From: Marinobacter sp. F3R11
Lineage (GTDB): Bacteria; Pseudomonadota; Gammaproteobacteria; Pseudomonadales; Oleiphilaceae
Direction of reading: 5' to 3'
Length of the DNA stretch: 64,000 bases
Assembly (NCBI RefSeq): GCF_003318275.1
Contig: NZ_QOCH01000013.1
Location: forward strand, 399,152 to 463,151
The notes under the pieces were generated by a model. It was not told the origin of the DNA, did no database searches, and worked only from the letters and a program-made list of their open reading frames with translations. Shown here in pieces: positions 46,131 to 56,590 of this stretch. Positions within the stretch are counted from its first letter, which is position 1. Each line of letters opens with the position of its first letter. Both the position numbers and the translations under genes were made by a program.

Positions 46131-46478
46131 ATGAATTCACTACTCGAACAGATCAAAAAACGCCGAATCGCATTGAAGCTCAAGCAGCACGATATGATGC
46201 TACGCGTTGGTATATCGCGCCAGCAATATCAGCGTTTGGAATCCAGGGGCAACCCTCGGCTTGATACTCTTGAGCTAGTCGCTAAGGGGCTTAAAAGTGA
46301 GTTGCTGCTAATACCACAAGAAAAATTAAATGCTGTTCTGGCGGTACTGGCCGACGATGCTCTTTCAACCACTGGGCCATCAACTGGGCCAGCACCCAAG
46401 CCAAGCCAGACGGGAAAAGAACAAAGCAACCCACTGGCCGATGATCCATGGCAGGGTTTGCTGGGAGAGAATGAATGA
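46131..46478 (+). CDS. hipB: HipB-like antitoxin, XRE family
   Basis: A 115-residue helix-turn-helix protein whose domain spans about residues 3-65 (IKKRRIALKLKQHDMMLRVG, then SRQQYQRLESRGNPRL). It is followed by a Pro/Thr/Ser-rich flexible tail ending DDPWQGLLGENE. A Trp near the C-terminus recalls the tail with which Escherichia coli HipB plugs a pocket of HipA; that is an analogy. It overlaps hipA by 4 bp (ATGA) and lies right behind its operators. Together with hipA it is a type II toxin-antitoxin operon. Confidence 0.88.
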   Translation: MNSLLEQIKKRRIALKLKQHDMMLRVGISRQQYQRLESRGNPRLDTLELVAKGLKSELLLIPQEKLNAVLAVLADDALSTTGPSTGPAPKPSQTGKEQSNPLADDPWQGLLGENE

Positions 46479-47752
46479 GCGCTGACAGCAATGATGAAGT
46501 AAATGTTCTACAGCTCTCAATTCATGGCGTGCTGATCGGTTATCTCGCAGGGTTTAAAAATGGCCGCAATGTATTGAGCATTGCAGAATCATTTAAAAAC
46601 GATCCTGGTCGCCCGACATTTAGCCTGATTACTCATCCCGCGTTTCCGAATGCGCCCAAGCTCATGGCTGCGCCATGGGCGCGGAATCAACGGCTGCATC
46701 CAGTACTTTCAAACTTGTTACCAGAGGGGTCATTGCGTGAGCTGATAGCACAAGGCTTGAAGGTACACGTAGATAATGAATTTCATATTCTCTCGTATCT
46801 TGGCGAAGATTTGCCGGGGGCAATCGAAGCTACGCCAATGGAGCCTGAAGATGTTCCTGATTACGTCCTGAGCACGCATAGAAGAGCTAAGGCGGTTAAG
46901 TTTGATAAAGTCACCCAGGAAAACAAGTTTTCCTTGGCTGGCGTCCAAATGAAGTTTTCCATGAAAGAAAAGGATGGGCGCTATAACTTATCCAAGGACA
47001 ACGTACTGGGTGACTGGATCATCAAAACGCCCTCAACCAAGCACAAGTTTGTGCCACTGAACGAATATACCGCCATGTCACTGGCGGGGCTCGTTGGCGT
47101 TAACATCCCTGAGATCAAACTTGTTGAACTAGATAAACTCGACAATTTGCCACAAATTAACTTACCCGATGAAAAGCAAGCCTTTGCCATCAAGCGATTT
47201 GATCGTGACGATGACATGCGCATTCACATGGAAGATTTCGCGCAAATTCTGGTGAAGTACCCGCACGAAAAATACACATCAGCCAATTATGAGAATATCG
47301 GCAAGGTCATTTATGACTTTTCTGGCGACGGGTTGGCCGACGCGCAACAGTTCGCAAGGCGTTTGCTCGTGAATATTCTATTGGCAAATGGGGATGCGCA
47401 CCTCAAGAACTGGAGTTTTCTGTATCCAGATAAGATCACGCCACGGCTGTCTCCTGCATACGATATCGTTACAACCAATGTCTATATCGAAAATGAAACC
47501 CAATACGCGCTCAACCTCGGTAAAACCAAAGAATGGTATACCATCACCATGGCGCATTTTCAGTTGTGGGCAGATAAATCTGGTATTCCGTGGCGAGCGA
47601 TCAAACCTCATTTAGATGACACAATGACAAAAGCGAGAGGATTATGGCCTGAGGCGCTGAAAGCGTTACCGATGGACGAAGCACATAAAGAAGGCCTTAG
47701 ATCGCATTGGGCCAGGCTTCAGGACGATTTTAAGATCGAGGCCACAAAGTAA
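46475..47752 (+). CDS. hipA: HipA-like serine/threonine kinase toxin
   Basis: HipA toxins are kinases that stop translation, classically by phosphorylating glutamyl-tRNA synthetase, and cause persistence. The 425-residue product has the N-subdomain (about 10-120, ending LGEDLPGAIEA) and the kinase core. The mobile glycine loop with the autophosphorylation serine is KFSLAGVQMK (S153), the catalytic loop is NGDAHLKNWS (D307, N312) and the metal site SPAYDIV (D330). All match active HipA, so the toxin should be functional. Codon use is richer in A and T than in the flanking genes, consistent with horizontal gain. Confidence 0.92.
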   Translation: MSADSNDEVNVLQLSIHGVLIGYLAGFKNGRNVLSIAESFKNDPGRPTFSLITHPAFPNAPKLMAAPWARNQRLHPVLSNLLPEGSLRELIAQGLKVHVDNEFHILSYLGEDLPGAIEATPMEPEDVPDYVLSTHRRAKAVKFDKVTQENKFSLAGVQMKFSMKEKDGRYNLSKDNVLGDWIIKTPSTKHKFVPLNEYTAMSLAGLVGVNIPEIKLVELDKLDNLPQINLPDEKQAFAIKRFDRDDDMRIHMEDFAQILVKYPHEKYTSANYENIGKVIYDFSGDGLADAQQFARRLLVNILLANGDAHLKNWSFLYPDKITPRLSPAYDIVTTNVYIENETQYALNLGKTKEWYTITMAHFQLWADKSGIPWRAIKPHLDDTMTKARGLWPEALKALPMDEAHKEGLRSHWARLQDDFKIEATK

Positions 47753-47779
47753 GTTAACGAATATGACCCTGACCCCATA

Positions 47780-47878
47780 TTAGGTCCACCCAGAATTGGA
47801 AGAATCCGGCTCCAATTGCTTCTGTTTTCTTCGTGAAGCCGCATGCTTTCTGGCGTAGTCAGAGGGCACGGAGAATCT
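47780..47878 (-). other. Possible coding remnant (transposase tail?)
   Basis: A 32-codon open fragment on the minus strand reads basic protein-like sequence (SDYARKHAASRRKQKQ) and ends at a TAA at 47782-47780. The adjoining TGACCCTGACCCCATATT is a phrase I associate with the ends of Y1-type transposase genes. Support is weak; it may mark decayed mobile DNA next to hipBA. Confidence 0.2.
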
Positions 47879-47890
47879 TCAGGGCCCAGA

Positions 47891-47930
47891 AAACAAAAAA
47901 GGCAAACCAGTAAGTTACTGATTTGCCTTT
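47891..47930 (-). terminator. Rho-independent terminator of the initiator tRNA gene
   Basis: On the minus strand GGCAAATCAGTAA (47927-47915) pairs with the stretch 47913-47901 with a single mismatch, followed by TTTTTTGTTTT. It begins only about 9 nt after the tRNA 3' end and ends that transcript. Confidence 0.85.
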
Positions 47931-47935
47931 CTATA

Positions 47936-48012
<77 letters not shown>

Positions 48013-48079
48013 TCAAACTGGTTGTTGCCGGGTTGCCCCGATCAACGTGCGCGTATATTAAGGACTGCTGCTGATTTTG

Positions 48080-48769
48080 TCAATCGTTGTTTTCAAACAG
48101 ATCAGTTGCGTAGTGTAGGGGTTCTTCAATTAATGGACCCGGGGATTTGAAAAATCCCACCTGCTCTATCGCCTCTTGTACCGGCCGGAAGGATTTCCGG
48201 TGTTCCGGAGTCGCGCCCAACCGGAACAATGCTTCGAGGTGCACGGGTGTGGGATAACCCTTGTGCTTAGCCAGGCCGAAACCCGGGTATTTCAGCTCCA
48301 TCTCTTCCATCTCACGATCCCGGGTTACTTTCGCAAGTATAGATGCCGCACTGATAGCTGCTACCCGGCTATCGCCTTTAACCACAGGTTCGGAAGGCCA
48401 ATGCCATTTCGGGCATTTGTTGCCATCCACAAGCACGTATTCAGGTGCCACCCCTAACCCGGCAACGGCGCGCTCCATGGCAATCATTGTGGCCTGGTAG
48501 ATGTTGATCTGGTCAATTTCATGAGCTTCACAACGGCCCAAAGACCACACGGTTGCGTGTTCTATAATCTGGTCGTAAAGCGCGTTACGTTTTTTCTCTG
48601 TGAGCTTTTTTGAATCCGCCAATCCGGGAATGGGCCGATCCGGATCCAGGATCACAGCAGCCGTAACAACCGCGCCAATGAGTGGTCCACGCCCTACTTC
48701 GTCCACTCCAGCCAGGAGGCGCCCCTGATAGGCACATTCAAACGGGGGTAGCACTGGAGCGCGGGCCAT
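48080..48769 (-). CDS. rnhB: Ribonuclease HII
   Basis: RNase HII removes ribonucleotides from DNA and RNA primers. The 229-residue product has the catalytic acidic residues in [16 protein letters not shown] (D and E), then [19 protein letters not shown] and [15 protein letters not shown]. Its ATG directly follows the lpxB stop, so it is the last gene of the lpx run. The C-terminus extends about 25 residues beyond the core fold. Confidence 0.96.
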   Translation of the reverse strand: MARAPVLPPFECAYQGRLLAGVDEVGRGPLIGAVVTAAVILDPDRPIPGLADSKKLTEKKRNALYDQIIEHATVWSLGRCEAHEIDQINIYQATMIAMERAVAGLGVAPEYVLVDGNKCPKWHWPSEPVVKGDSRVAAISAASILAKVTRDREMEEMELKYPGFGLAKHKGYPTPVHLEALFRLGATPEHRKSFRPVQEAIEQVGFFKSPGPLIEEPLHYATDLFENND

Positions 48770-49951
48770 TCAGCAAACTCTCTCTTCAACGAGCCGGGAG
48801 ATTGCTTCGGCAGCTTTCTCGTCGGCGTTCTGTTTCAAGGTGAGGTGAAGCTCTGAAAATGCCTCAACCAGTCGCTCTCGCTCCTGCTGGTTTTCCATTC
48901 GCTCCAGCACAGCTGCGCCAAGTGACTCGGGGGTCGCATTATCCTGCAGGAGTTCAGGAACCAGGGGCTGCCTTGCCAACAGATTTGGCAGTGAAACGTG
49001 TGGTACTTTCACCAGGCGGGAAACCAATGCGTAGCTGAGGTTGCTCAACCGATATCCCACTACCATTGGTTTCTTCAGCAACATCGCTTCAAGGGTCGCG
49101 GTTCCGGAAGCCAGCAATACAACATCTGAGGCAGCCATCACCTCGCGGGAACGCCCTCTCACGATGGTGACCTGCAATTTCACTGCAAGCGCTTCAATAA
49201 GATCGCGAACCTGCTTTTCCCGTTCACGGTTCACGCAGGGTATAACCAGTTGTACATCGGGGCGCTTTGCCTGTATCCAGCGCGCAGCTTCCAGAAACAG
49301 GGTGCCAAGGCGCTCAACCTCCCCGGCCCTGCTTCCGGGTAACAGGGCCAGCAAAGGTACATTCTCATCAAGCCCCAGGTCCTGGCGGGCTTTACCTGTC
49401 TCCGGTATAACAGGAATCCGATCAGCAAGAGGGTGACCCACAAAGGCTACGGGTACCTGGTGCTCTTCATAAAACCTTGCTTCAAACGGCAGCAAGGTGA
49501 GCATCAGGTCAACCGATTTTGCGATTTTGAAGATCCGCTTCTGGCGCCAGGCCCAGACTGACGGGCTCACATAGTGAACAGAGGGAATACCTGCCTCATG
49601 GCAGCGCCGTTCTATGGCAAGGGTAAAATCCGGAGAGTCGATACCAATAACTACATCGGGCGGAGTGGTAAAAAAATAGTGCAGTAACCGGGATCTGATC
49701 CGGAAAAGCTCCCGAATACGGCCAAGCACTTCTACCAGCCCCATAACGGACAGTCGCTCCATAGGGACCAGGGAGTGGAAATCTTCGGCAATCATTTCAT
49801 CGCCACCGATGCCGACGAACCTGGCGTTAGGATACCGGTGACGAAGCGAGCGAATCAGGCCGGCACCAAGGATATCTCCCGACGCCTCTCCTGCAATTAT
49901 TCCGAAGGTTATTTTGCGATCGCTGACAACTGCGGCAACGGAATCATCCAT
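48770..49951 (-). CDS. lpxB: Lipid-A-disaccharide synthase
   Basis: LpxB joins two acylated glucosamine units to make the lipid A disaccharide on the inner face of the inner membrane. The 393-residue GT19 glycosyltransferase has GEASGDILGAGLIRSL near the N-terminus, then IGIDSPDFTLAIERR, YVSPSVWAWRQKR and LLPGSRAGEVERL, all hallmarks. It is 20 bp after lpxA and abuts rnhB. Confidence 0.97.
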   Translation of the reverse strand: MDDSVAAVVSDRKITFGIIAGEASGDILGAGLIRSLRHRYPNARFVGIGGDEMIAEDFHSLVPMERLSVMGLVEVLGRIRELFRIRSRLLHYFFTTPPDVVIGIDSPDFTLAIERRCHEAGIPSVHYVSPSVWAWRQKRIFKIAKSVDLMLTLLPFEARFYEEHQVPVAFVGHPLADRIPVIPETGKARQDLGLDENVPLLALLPGSRAGEVERLGTLFLEAARWIQAKRPDVQLVIPCVNREREKQVRDLIEALAVKLQVTIVRGRSREVMAASDVVLLASGTATLEAMLLKKPMVVGYRLSNLSYALVSRLVKVPHVSLPNLLARQPLVPELLQDNATPESLGAAVLERMENQQERERLVEAFSELHLTLKQNADEKAAEAISRLVEERVC

Positions 49952-49971
49952 TAAACGTGGCTCCTGCGAGC

Positions 49972-50763
49972 TCAGCGGATAATTCCGCGATGAGCTCCAC
50001 GCAGGGAGTCGATCAACACGCGTACTTCTGGCGTATTGGCGTAAGTCTCTTCCAGCAGTTCAACAGCCTGCTCAGTGGTCAGACCCTGCCGGTAAATGAC
50101 CTTATAAGCTCGCCGCAAGGTCATCAGTACCTCTTTACTGAAACCACGTCGCTTCAGACCTTCAACGTTCATGCCGTGGGGCTCCGCCGACTGGCCGGCT
50201 GCCATCACATAAGCAGGAATATCCTTGAGCACGATGCTGCCACCGGCGGCCATGCTGTGAGGCCCGATATGGCAGAACTGGTGAACCATGGTTCCGCCGC
50301 CCAGAATGGCGTAATCACCCACTGTCACGTGCCCAGCCAGGGTTGCACAGTTTGCAAGGATGGTGTTGTCACCGATATTGCAGTCGTGAGCCACGTGCAC
50401 GTATGCCATTAACAGATTATCGCTGCCAATGCGGGTTTCGCCCTTGTCCTGCACTGTGCCCCGGTGGATAGTGCAATTTTCGCGGATAACATTGTTATCA
50501 CCGATAACCAACGTGGTTGGCTCTCCGGCATACTTTTTATCCTGACACTCTTCACCCACACTACAGAACTGGAAAATCCGATTATTTCGGCCAATCACTG
50601 TAGGGCCTTTCACAACAACATGAGAAAGGATTTCTGTACCTTCGCCAACCTCAACGTCCGGGCCAATATAACTCCACGGGCCAACCGTCACGTTTTCCCC
50701 AAGTTTGGCTGACGGGTCTACAATCGCCTGAGGATGAACACCCGACCAGTCATTTGTCGCCAT
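49972..50763 (-). CDS. lpxA: UDP-N-acetylglucosamine acyltransferase
   Basis: LpxA adds the first acyl chain of lipid A. The 263-residue product is a left-handed beta-helix of hexapeptide repeats (VHPQAIVDPSAKLGENVTVG onwards) with the catalytic His in VHVAHDCNIGD. The C-terminal helical part (LKRRGFSKEVLMTLRRAYKV) is typical. The ATG overlaps the fabZ stop by one base. Confidence 0.97.
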   Translation of the reverse strand: MATNDWSGVHPQAIVDPSAKLGENVTVGPWSYIGPDVEVGEGTEILSHVVVKGPTVIGRNNRIFQFCSVGEECQDKKYAGEPTTLVIGDNNVIRENCTIHRGTVQDKGETRIGSDNLLMAYVHVAHDCNIGDNTILANCATLAGHVTVGDYAILGGGTMVHQFCHIGPHSMAAGGSIVLKDIPAYVMAAGQSAEPHGMNVEGLKRRGFSKEVLMTLRRAYKVIYRQGLTTEQAVELLEETYANTPEVRVLIDSLRGAHRGIIR

Positions 50764-51203
50764 TAAACTTCTCTCTCAGCGGTCAATATCTCTGCCACGC
50801 ATACGACCTCACCATCGACCAGTGCGCGACAATCAAATTTATAAACACCACGTTTTCCCGAGATCAACTCCGACTCCATACACAGACGATCTCCCGGTAT
50901 AACAGGGCGTTTGAATCTCGCTTTGCTGGAACCAGCCAGATACTGGACCACTCCGTCCGCAGGCTTCCGCCCTACTGTCACAAATCCAAGAATGCCAGAA
51001 AGCTGTGCCATGGCCTCAATAATCAGCACGCCAGGCATGATCGGGTTTTCCGGAAAATGGCCTGTGAAGAATGGCTCATTAAAAGAGATATTCTTATAGC
51101 CTTTGATCGACTTGGACTTTTCTACCTCGGTTACCCGATCCACCAGCAAAAACGGGTAGCGATGTGGCAGATATTCCAGTATTTCATCGATGTACATCAT
51201 CAT
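50763..51203 (-). CDS. fabZ: 3-hydroxyacyl-ACP dehydratase FabZ
   Basis: FabZ dehydrates 3-hydroxyacyl-ACP in fatty acid synthesis and competes with LpxA/LpxD for substrate. From the ATG at 51203 (146 residues; three ATGs in a row) it has [13 protein letters not shown], the catalytic His in [12 protein letters not shown] and the Glu in [10 protein letters not shown]. The longer open frame extends into lpxD and is rejected. It sits between lpxD and lpxA, as is usual. Confidence 0.97.
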   Translation of the reverse strand: MMMYIDEILEYLPHRYPFLLVDRVTEVEKSKSIKGYKNISFNEPFFTGHFPENPIMPGVLIIEAMAQLSGILGFVTVGRKPADGVVQYLAGSSKARFKRPVIPGDRLCMESELISGKRGVYKFDCRALVDGEVVCVAEILTAEREV

Positions 51204-51213
51204 GTTGGTGGCC

Positions 51214-52239
51214 TCAGCCCTTTGATTTCTTTTCAAGCTCATTAACGCGACGGGCCAGAGTATCCAACTGCCGGAAGCGTACGGCATTCTTACGCCATTG
51301 CCTGTTCTTATCTGCGCTGGTACCAGAAGAATAGACGCCCGGCTCCCGAATGTCCCCGGTTACCAGTGTCATACCTGTCAGATGCACCTGGTCAGCAATT
51401 TCCAGATGCCCAGCCACTCCGGAGGCTCCCCCGAATACACAGTGATTGCCAATCTTCGTACTACCGGCAATACCGACCATAGCGGCCATCGCACTGTGAT
51501 CTCCAATGCGGACGTTGTGAGCGATCTGTATAAGGTTATCGAGTTTAACCCCATTGCCGATGACTGTGTCATCCAGAGCACCACGATCAATCGTTGTATT
51601 GGCACCTACCTCAACATCATCGCCAAGAATGACGCGACCAAGCTGGGCAATTCTGTGCCACTGCCCTTTTTCATTTGCGAAGCCAAACCCATCAGAGCCG
51701 ATCACAGCTCCGCTAAGGATGTGACACCGCTGCCCTATGACGACATCATGGGCCAGGGTCACTCTCGGGCGAATAACAGAGCCGGCACCGATGCTGGCCC
51801 GGGCTCCGATCACACTACCGGCTCCGATTACAACCTGATCCCCGATAACCGCATCTGCTTCGATAACAGCATTAGGGCCGATGCTCGCGGTGGCTGCTAT
51901 TGTTGCACTGGCATCAACCACTGCAGCAGGATGAATTCCGGGCGACGCGACTGGAGCCGGATCAAACCAGTGGCTGAGACGAGCGTAGCCCAGATATGGA
52001 TTCTCAAGTAACAGGACATTGGTCGGACTATCGACAGCCGCCGCAGGAGACAGAATAACAGCGCCAGCACGGGTATCTGCTACATACTTTGCATAGGAGG
52101 GGTTTGCAAGAAAGCTAAGCTGGTCCGGGCCCGCTGCCTGGAGAGTCGCAAGGCCAGAGATCCGGACTTCAGGATCTCCGCGAAGCTCTGCCCCCAACGC
52201 CTGTGCGATTTCCCCAAGCCGGTAAGACTTATCTGTCAT
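51214..52239 (-). CDS. lpxD: UDP-3-O-(3-hydroxyacyl)glucosamine N-acyltransferase
   Basis: LpxD adds the second acyl chain of lipid A. From the ATG at 52239 it has 341 residues: a uridine-binding N-domain (about 1-100, with [12 protein letters not shown]), then hexapeptide repeats of the beta-helix and the catalytic His region [17 protein letters not shown]. The upstream open frame adds no family sequence. It follows skp by 49 bp and precedes fabZ by 10 bp. Confidence 0.97.
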   Translation of the reverse strand: MTDKSYRLGEIAQALGAELRGDPEVRISGLATLQAAGPDQLSFLANPSYAKYVADTRAGAVILSPAAAVDSPTNVLLLENPYLGYARLSHWFDPAPVASPGIHPAAVVDASATIAATASIGPNAVIEADAVIGDQVVIGAGSVIGARASIGAGSVIRPRVTLAHDVVIGQRCHILSGAVIGSDGFGFANEKGQWHRIAQLGRVILGDDVEVGANTTIDRGALDDTVIGNGVKLDNLIQIAHNVRIGDHSAMAAMVGIAGSTKIGNHCVFGGASGVAGHLEIADQVHLTGMTLVTGDIREPGVYSSGTSADKNRQWRKNAVRFRQLDTLARRVNELEKKSKG

Positions 52240-52288
52240 CACGCGCTCCAATACACAACCGCAGGCCCGGTTGGCCCTGCGGCAAGGA

Positions 52289-52783
52289 TTAACGGTTGAG
52301 CTTATCAAGAAGCTGTGAGGTCAGATTCATCTCTGGCTTAACATATACAACAGCTTCGCTTGGCAAAATCAGGTCAAGGTCATTCTCTTCAAGCAACTCT
52401 TTGACTGCAGCGTCCACTTCTGGCCGGGCTTCTTCCAGAAATGCCTGTTTACGCTGATTGACAGTCGCATCGAGGCGCTGTTTGAGCGCGTTGAACTCGT
52501 TGACCTGGGCCCGGAATTCGCCAGTAAGCTTGTTGCGTTCGCTCTCGTTCATCATGGCGCCGTCTTTTTCCAGACGTTCCTGAAGCTTACGTGCAGCCGC
52601 CTGGGCCTCACGGATTTTTGCTTCATCGCCAGCGAAATCTTTCTGCATGGTTTCACTGAATGCCTTGGCATCGTCAGATGAAAACAAGGCCTGACGCAGA
52701 TCGACAACGCCGATCCTGCTTTCCGCCATGGCGGGTACTGCCAGCGCCATCGCTGCAGCGAATATCAATACTGTTCTGAACAT
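52289..52783 (-). CDS. skp: Skp/OmpH periplasmic chaperone
   Basis: Skp holds unfolded outer-membrane proteins in the periplasm on their way to BamA. The ATG at 52783 follows AGGAGAG and gives 164 residues. It has a signal peptide ([20 protein letters not shown], cleavage before ESRIG), the conserved [13 protein letters not shown] strand and a long charged coiled coil forming the jellyfish tentacles. It lies between bamA and lpxD. Confidence 0.95.
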   Translation of the reverse strand: MFRTVLIFAAAMALAVPAMAESRIGVVDLRQALFSSDDAKAFSETMQKDFAGDEAKIREAQAAARKLQERLEKDGAMMNESERNKLTGEFRAQVNEFNALKQRLDATVNQRKQAFLEEARPEVDAAVKELLEENDLDLILPSEAVVYVKPEMNLTSQLLDKLNR

Positions 52784-52830
52784 AATGGCTCTCCTGAGTT
52801 GCACTCGTTATTGTGTCAAATATTTCTGAT

Positions 52831-55149
52831 TCAGAATGTCTGGCCAAGTGAAAACTGGAATATCTGAGTATCGTCGCCAGATTTCTCATTCAGCGGTTTG
52901 GCAAGGCTGAATGCCAGAGGCCCTACTGCGGTAATCCACTGGAATCCGATACCGGCCGAAAAGCGCAGCTCTCCGAATTCCGGATCAAATCCCCGGTCCG
53001 TATCAAAAACCTGGCCCCCATCTATAAAGAATGCCGTACGCATAGACCGGGTATCACCAGCAAACGGAGTCGGGAAAATCAGCTCCAGAGAACCTTCGGT
53101 CAGGAGATTACCACCGAAAGGATCCGGGTCTGAAGTATCAGCGGCAGCATTGGTAGCACGCAGGCCGAGTGAGTTAGCCTGATAACCGCGTACCGAACCA
53201 TAACCACCGGCGTAGAAATGCTCATAGAATGGCATGATCGAGCGATCGCCATAGCCGTCGCCGTAGCCTATGTCTGTTCTTGTCCGGAACACCCAACGAT
53301 CGTCATCAGTGATCGGGAAGTAGAAATCGGTTTTATGACTGGCCTTGTAGAATGTGAGATCACTACCCGGCACAGCGACATCCAGTGATAACGAGTGGCT
53401 GTAACCTCTTGTTGGCAACACGCCTCTGTTTAAAGTACTGCGACGCCAGCTACCAAACAGAAAGTAGTTGTTAAAGGCGTCCCCTTCGTCAGCTATAAAG
53501 TCGGTGACTTCCTGGGAGGTGTATATCCCGCCTTTAATCTTCGACAGGGTGTACCCGACCCCGAAGTTCAGTCGCGTAATGTTGTCGGTCGGATAGCCGA
53601 ATGTAAGACGCCCACCGTATTCATCCAGAAGATACGAAGAAATATCTTCTTCTTCATAGTCGGTTTCACGGGCAAAAACGCTGAACCCACGACTGACACC
53701 ATCTACTGTGTAGTATGGATCAGAGTATGAGATGTTGGCGCTCTTGACCGAGTCGCTGGTATTCACGCCAAAGGAAACCCGCTTGCCAGTACCAAAAAAG
53801 TTATTTTCAGATACGTTGGCACCAAGAATTACACCGGAATCCTGGGAGAAACCTACAGACGCTGAAAGACTGCCTGTTGGCTGCTCTTCGACAGAGTAGT
53901 TCACATCAACCAGGTCGTCGGAACCGGGTACCGGGACAGTTTCTACATTGACTGTCTGGAAAAAGCCCAACCGTTCCAGGCGGGTTTTGGAAAACTCGAT
54001 ACGGTCCGAGGACGCAATTCCGCCTTCCATCTGGGTCATTTCCTGGCGCAGAACATCATCACGGGTGGAAACGTTACCGTCGAAGTTAATCCGGCGAACG
54101 TAGGCGCGCTTGCCAGGCTCAACATAAAAGGTAACAGCCGTCGTGTTATCTTCACCCGGCTCGGGCACCGCATTCACGTTGGCGAATGCATAACCTTCTC
54201 TGCCCAACCGGAATGCCAGCGTTTCCGAGATTGCCGTCATGCGGGCGCGAGAGAAGACATCCCCTTCATCTACAGGAATCAGTTCCCGCAATTCTGCTTC
54301 ATCAATAATGAGGTCGCCACGAAGCCGGATGTCGGAAATCGTGTACTGTGGTCCTTCGTTCAATGCTATTGCAATGAAGACCTGACGCTTATCCGGCGAG
54401 ATGGAAACCTGACTGGATTCCACGTTGAAATCCAGGTATCCACGGTCCAGATAGAATGAGCGCAAGGTTTCAAGATCACCGCTCAGACGCTCCCGGGCGT
54501 ATTTATCTGCGTTTGTAAGGGAGTTCCACCAACTGCTGGTTCTCAGTTCGAAGAGATCACGCAATTGCTCGTCACTGAAATCACGGTTACCCACCAGATT
54601 GATGTGTCGGATTGCAGCAACCGTACCTTCGTTAATATCCAGGCGAATGGCAACCCGGTTGCGGGGCAGTACCTCTGCGGTGGCTTTAACCCGAGCATTG
54701 TATCGCCCCTGGCCAATATAGGATCGGAGAATCTCCAGCTCCAGCCGCTCTAGCGTTGCCCGACGAAACACCTGACCTTCCTGAAGGCCGGCACCCGCCA
54801 ATGCATCCATGAGCATGTCGGTTTCGATATTCTTGTTACCTTCAATTTCGATTGAAGTAATCGAAGGGCGCTCACGCACGGTGAGAACAAGAATACCTCC
54901 GTCACGGCTGGCCTCTATATCTGTGAACAGCCCGGTCCGGAAGAGGGATTTAATGGTTTCTGCCAGCTCGGCCTCATCCATCTTTTCGCCGATATTGACA
55001 GGTAAAGCAGAAAATACCGTACCTGCAGAAACACGCTGCAAGCCTTCCACCTCGATATCTGCAACCGTAAACTCATCTGCAAATGCTGGCTTCATACCGG
55101 TTGCGGCAACCGCGAGGCCAACGGCTAAACCTAGAAGAGAACGTCTCAT
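52831..55149 (-). CDS. bamA: BamA outer membrane protein assembly factor
   Basis: BamA is the essential insertase for outer-membrane barrels. The 772-residue protein has a signal peptide (about 1-24), five POTRA domains (about 25-425), and a C-terminal 16-strand barrel with the loop motif YGSVRGYQANSLG. The final strand ends in TF (FQFSLGQTF), the usual C-terminal aromatic signal. It follows rseP by 44 bp and precedes skp by 47 bp. Confidence 0.97.
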   Translation of the reverse strand: MRRSLLGLAVGLAVAATGMKPAFADEFTVADIEVEGLQRVSAGTVFSALPVNIGEKMDEAELAETIKSLFRTGLFTDIEASRDGGILVLTVRERPSITSIEIEGNKNIETDMLMDALAGAGLQEGQVFRRATLERLELEILRSYIGQGRYNARVKATAEVLPRNRVAIRLDINEGTVAAIRHINLVGNRDFSDEQLRDLFELRTSSWWNSLTNADKYARERLSGDLETLRSFYLDRGYLDFNVESSQVSISPDKRQVFIAIALNEGPQYTISDIRLRGDLIIDEAELRELIPVDEGDVFSRARMTAISETLAFRLGREGYAFANVNAVPEPGEDNTTAVTFYVEPGKRAYVRRINFDGNVSTRDDVLRQEMTQMEGGIASSDRIEFSKTRLERLGFFQTVNVETVPVPGSDDLVDVNYSVEEQPTGSLSASVGFSQDSGVILGANVSENNFFGTGKRVSFGVNTSDSVKSANISYSDPYYTVDGVSRGFSVFARETDYEEEDISSYLLDEYGGRLTFGYPTDNITRLNFGVGYTLSKIKGGIYTSQEVTDFIADEGDAFNNYFLFGSWRRSTLNRGVLPTRGYSHSLSLDVAVPGSDLTFYKASHKTDFYFPITDDDRWVFRTRTDIGYGDGYGDRSIMPFYEHFYAGGYGSVRGYQANSLGLRATNAAADTSDPDPFGGNLLTEGSLELIFPTPFAGDTRSMRTAFFIDGGQVFDTDRGFDPEFGELRFSAGIGFQWITAVGPLAFSLAKPLNEKSGDDTQIFQFSLGQTF

Positions 55150-55193
55150 TCAATTATTTCGCCTGGTTAATGCGCGTAAGGAGATCGCAATTC

Positions 55194-56543
55194 TCACAAC
55201 CGCATCAGGTCGTTGTAAAGAGCAAACACCATTAAAGTGAGGATCATTGCCATACCAATTCGTAATCCTAGCGCCTGGACAGCATCCGAAACCGGTTTTT
55301 TCCGGATTGCCTCGATCGTGTAATACACAATATGACCACCATCCAGGACTGGCACCGGCAACAGGTTCAGAATCCCCAGGCTCACACTAAGGTAAGCCAG
55401 AAAACGAACAAAATCTTCAAATCCGGAGCTGACACTGGCCTCAGCTATACGAGCAATCGTAATTGGACCGCTGAGATTACTGGGGGACAGCAGCCCCGTA
55501 ACCATCTTTTTGACAGCAACAAGGGTGAGGCGGGTATCTGCCCAGGTTTCATTCAGCGCAATGGGAATTGCCGCTAAAGGACCATAGCGAGCCTCTCTCA
55601 GAACATCGTCAGGCCAGGATACAGCTTCAACACCCGCACCCACGAACCCGACTATCTCGCCATTATCCAGTTTTTTCGCAGCCGGAGTAATCTTTATGGC
55701 TTGCCGGGCACCTGCGCGCTCAACGGTCAGATACAACGCCTGCTCAGGTGCATTCCGTATAAAGTCCACCAGCTCAAACCAATCGCCTACAGGCTCATCA
55801 TTAACAGCAAGAATACGATCACCCGTCTGAAGCCCTGCAGCCTGCGCACGCCCGCCTTCTGAGATCAGGCCCAGCACCGCAGGCACATCAGGCCGCCATG
55901 GCGTAATACCGAACTCTGCCAGCGGATCAGGCGTTTCATCACTCAGATTCCAGCCTCCGAGTTCACCGCTCAGGGTTCCCTGGGCCTCCCCATCGGAGAC
56001 ACCTAAAGTTATCAGGCCCTGCTCACCCGCTCTCTCAAGAATTCGCATGTTCACGTCACGCCAGGAATTCACCTGGTGGCCGTCAACCGCATTAATTTCC
56101 ATCCCCGGCTGCAAGCCAATCTGCATGGCAATGCTTTTGCTGGCGACTTCGCCAACAATGGGTGCAACATGGGTGACACCAACAACACTCAGAAGCCAGT
56201 AGGCAAATACGGCAAAAATAAAATTTGCAATCGGGCCTGCCGCAGCAATGGCGATCCGCCGGGAAGGAGGTTTGGAAGTAAAAGCCTGGTCTCTGAGCTC
56301 ATCAGGAACGGGGCCTTCACGCTCATCGAGCATTTTGACATAACCACCCAACGGGATTGCAGCTACAGCAAACTCGGTACCATGGCGGTCATACCATGAA
56401 AATAGCGGCTTACCAAAGCCCACGGAAAAACGAAGTACTTTTACACCACACCTGCGTGCCACCCAGAAATGGCCATACTCATGCAGGGTGACGAGTATGC
56501 CCAGGGTAAGCACAAGGGCAAGAACGGTTTGAATAATCTGCAT
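55194..56543 (-). CDS. rseP: RseP intramembrane zinc metalloprotease
   Basis: RseP makes the second cut in RseA to release the envelope stress sigma factor. The 449-residue product has zinc motif HEYGH (21-25), two PDZ domains in the periplasmic part and the second metal site region NLLPVPVLDGG near the end, plus at least three further membrane segments. It lies between dxr and bamA. Confidence 0.96.
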   Translation of the reverse strand: MQIIQTVLALVLTLGILVTLHEYGHFWVARRCGVKVLRFSVGFGKPLFSWYDRHGTEFAVAAIPLGGYVKMLDEREGPVPDELRDQAFTSKPPSRRIAIAAAGPIANFIFAVFAYWLLSVVGVTHVAPIVGEVASKSIAMQIGLQPGMEINAVDGHQVNSWRDVNMRILERAGEQGLITLGVSDGEAQGTLSGELGGWNLSDETPDPLAEFGITPWRPDVPAVLGLISEGGRAQAAGLQTGDRILAVNDEPVGDWFELVDFIRNAPEQALYLTVERAGARQAIKITPAAKKLDNGEIVGFVGAGVEAVSWPDDVLREARYGPLAAIPIALNETWADTRLTLVAVKKMVTGLLSPSNLSGPITIARIAEASVSSGFEDFVRFLAYLSVSLGILNLLPVPVLDGGHIVYYTIEAIRKKPVSDAVQALGLRIGMAMILTLMVFALYNDLMRL

Positions 56544-56590
56544 AGCTTTCCTGGTATTAGCGCCGGCCTGGCGGAAACCTTTGTATTGAA

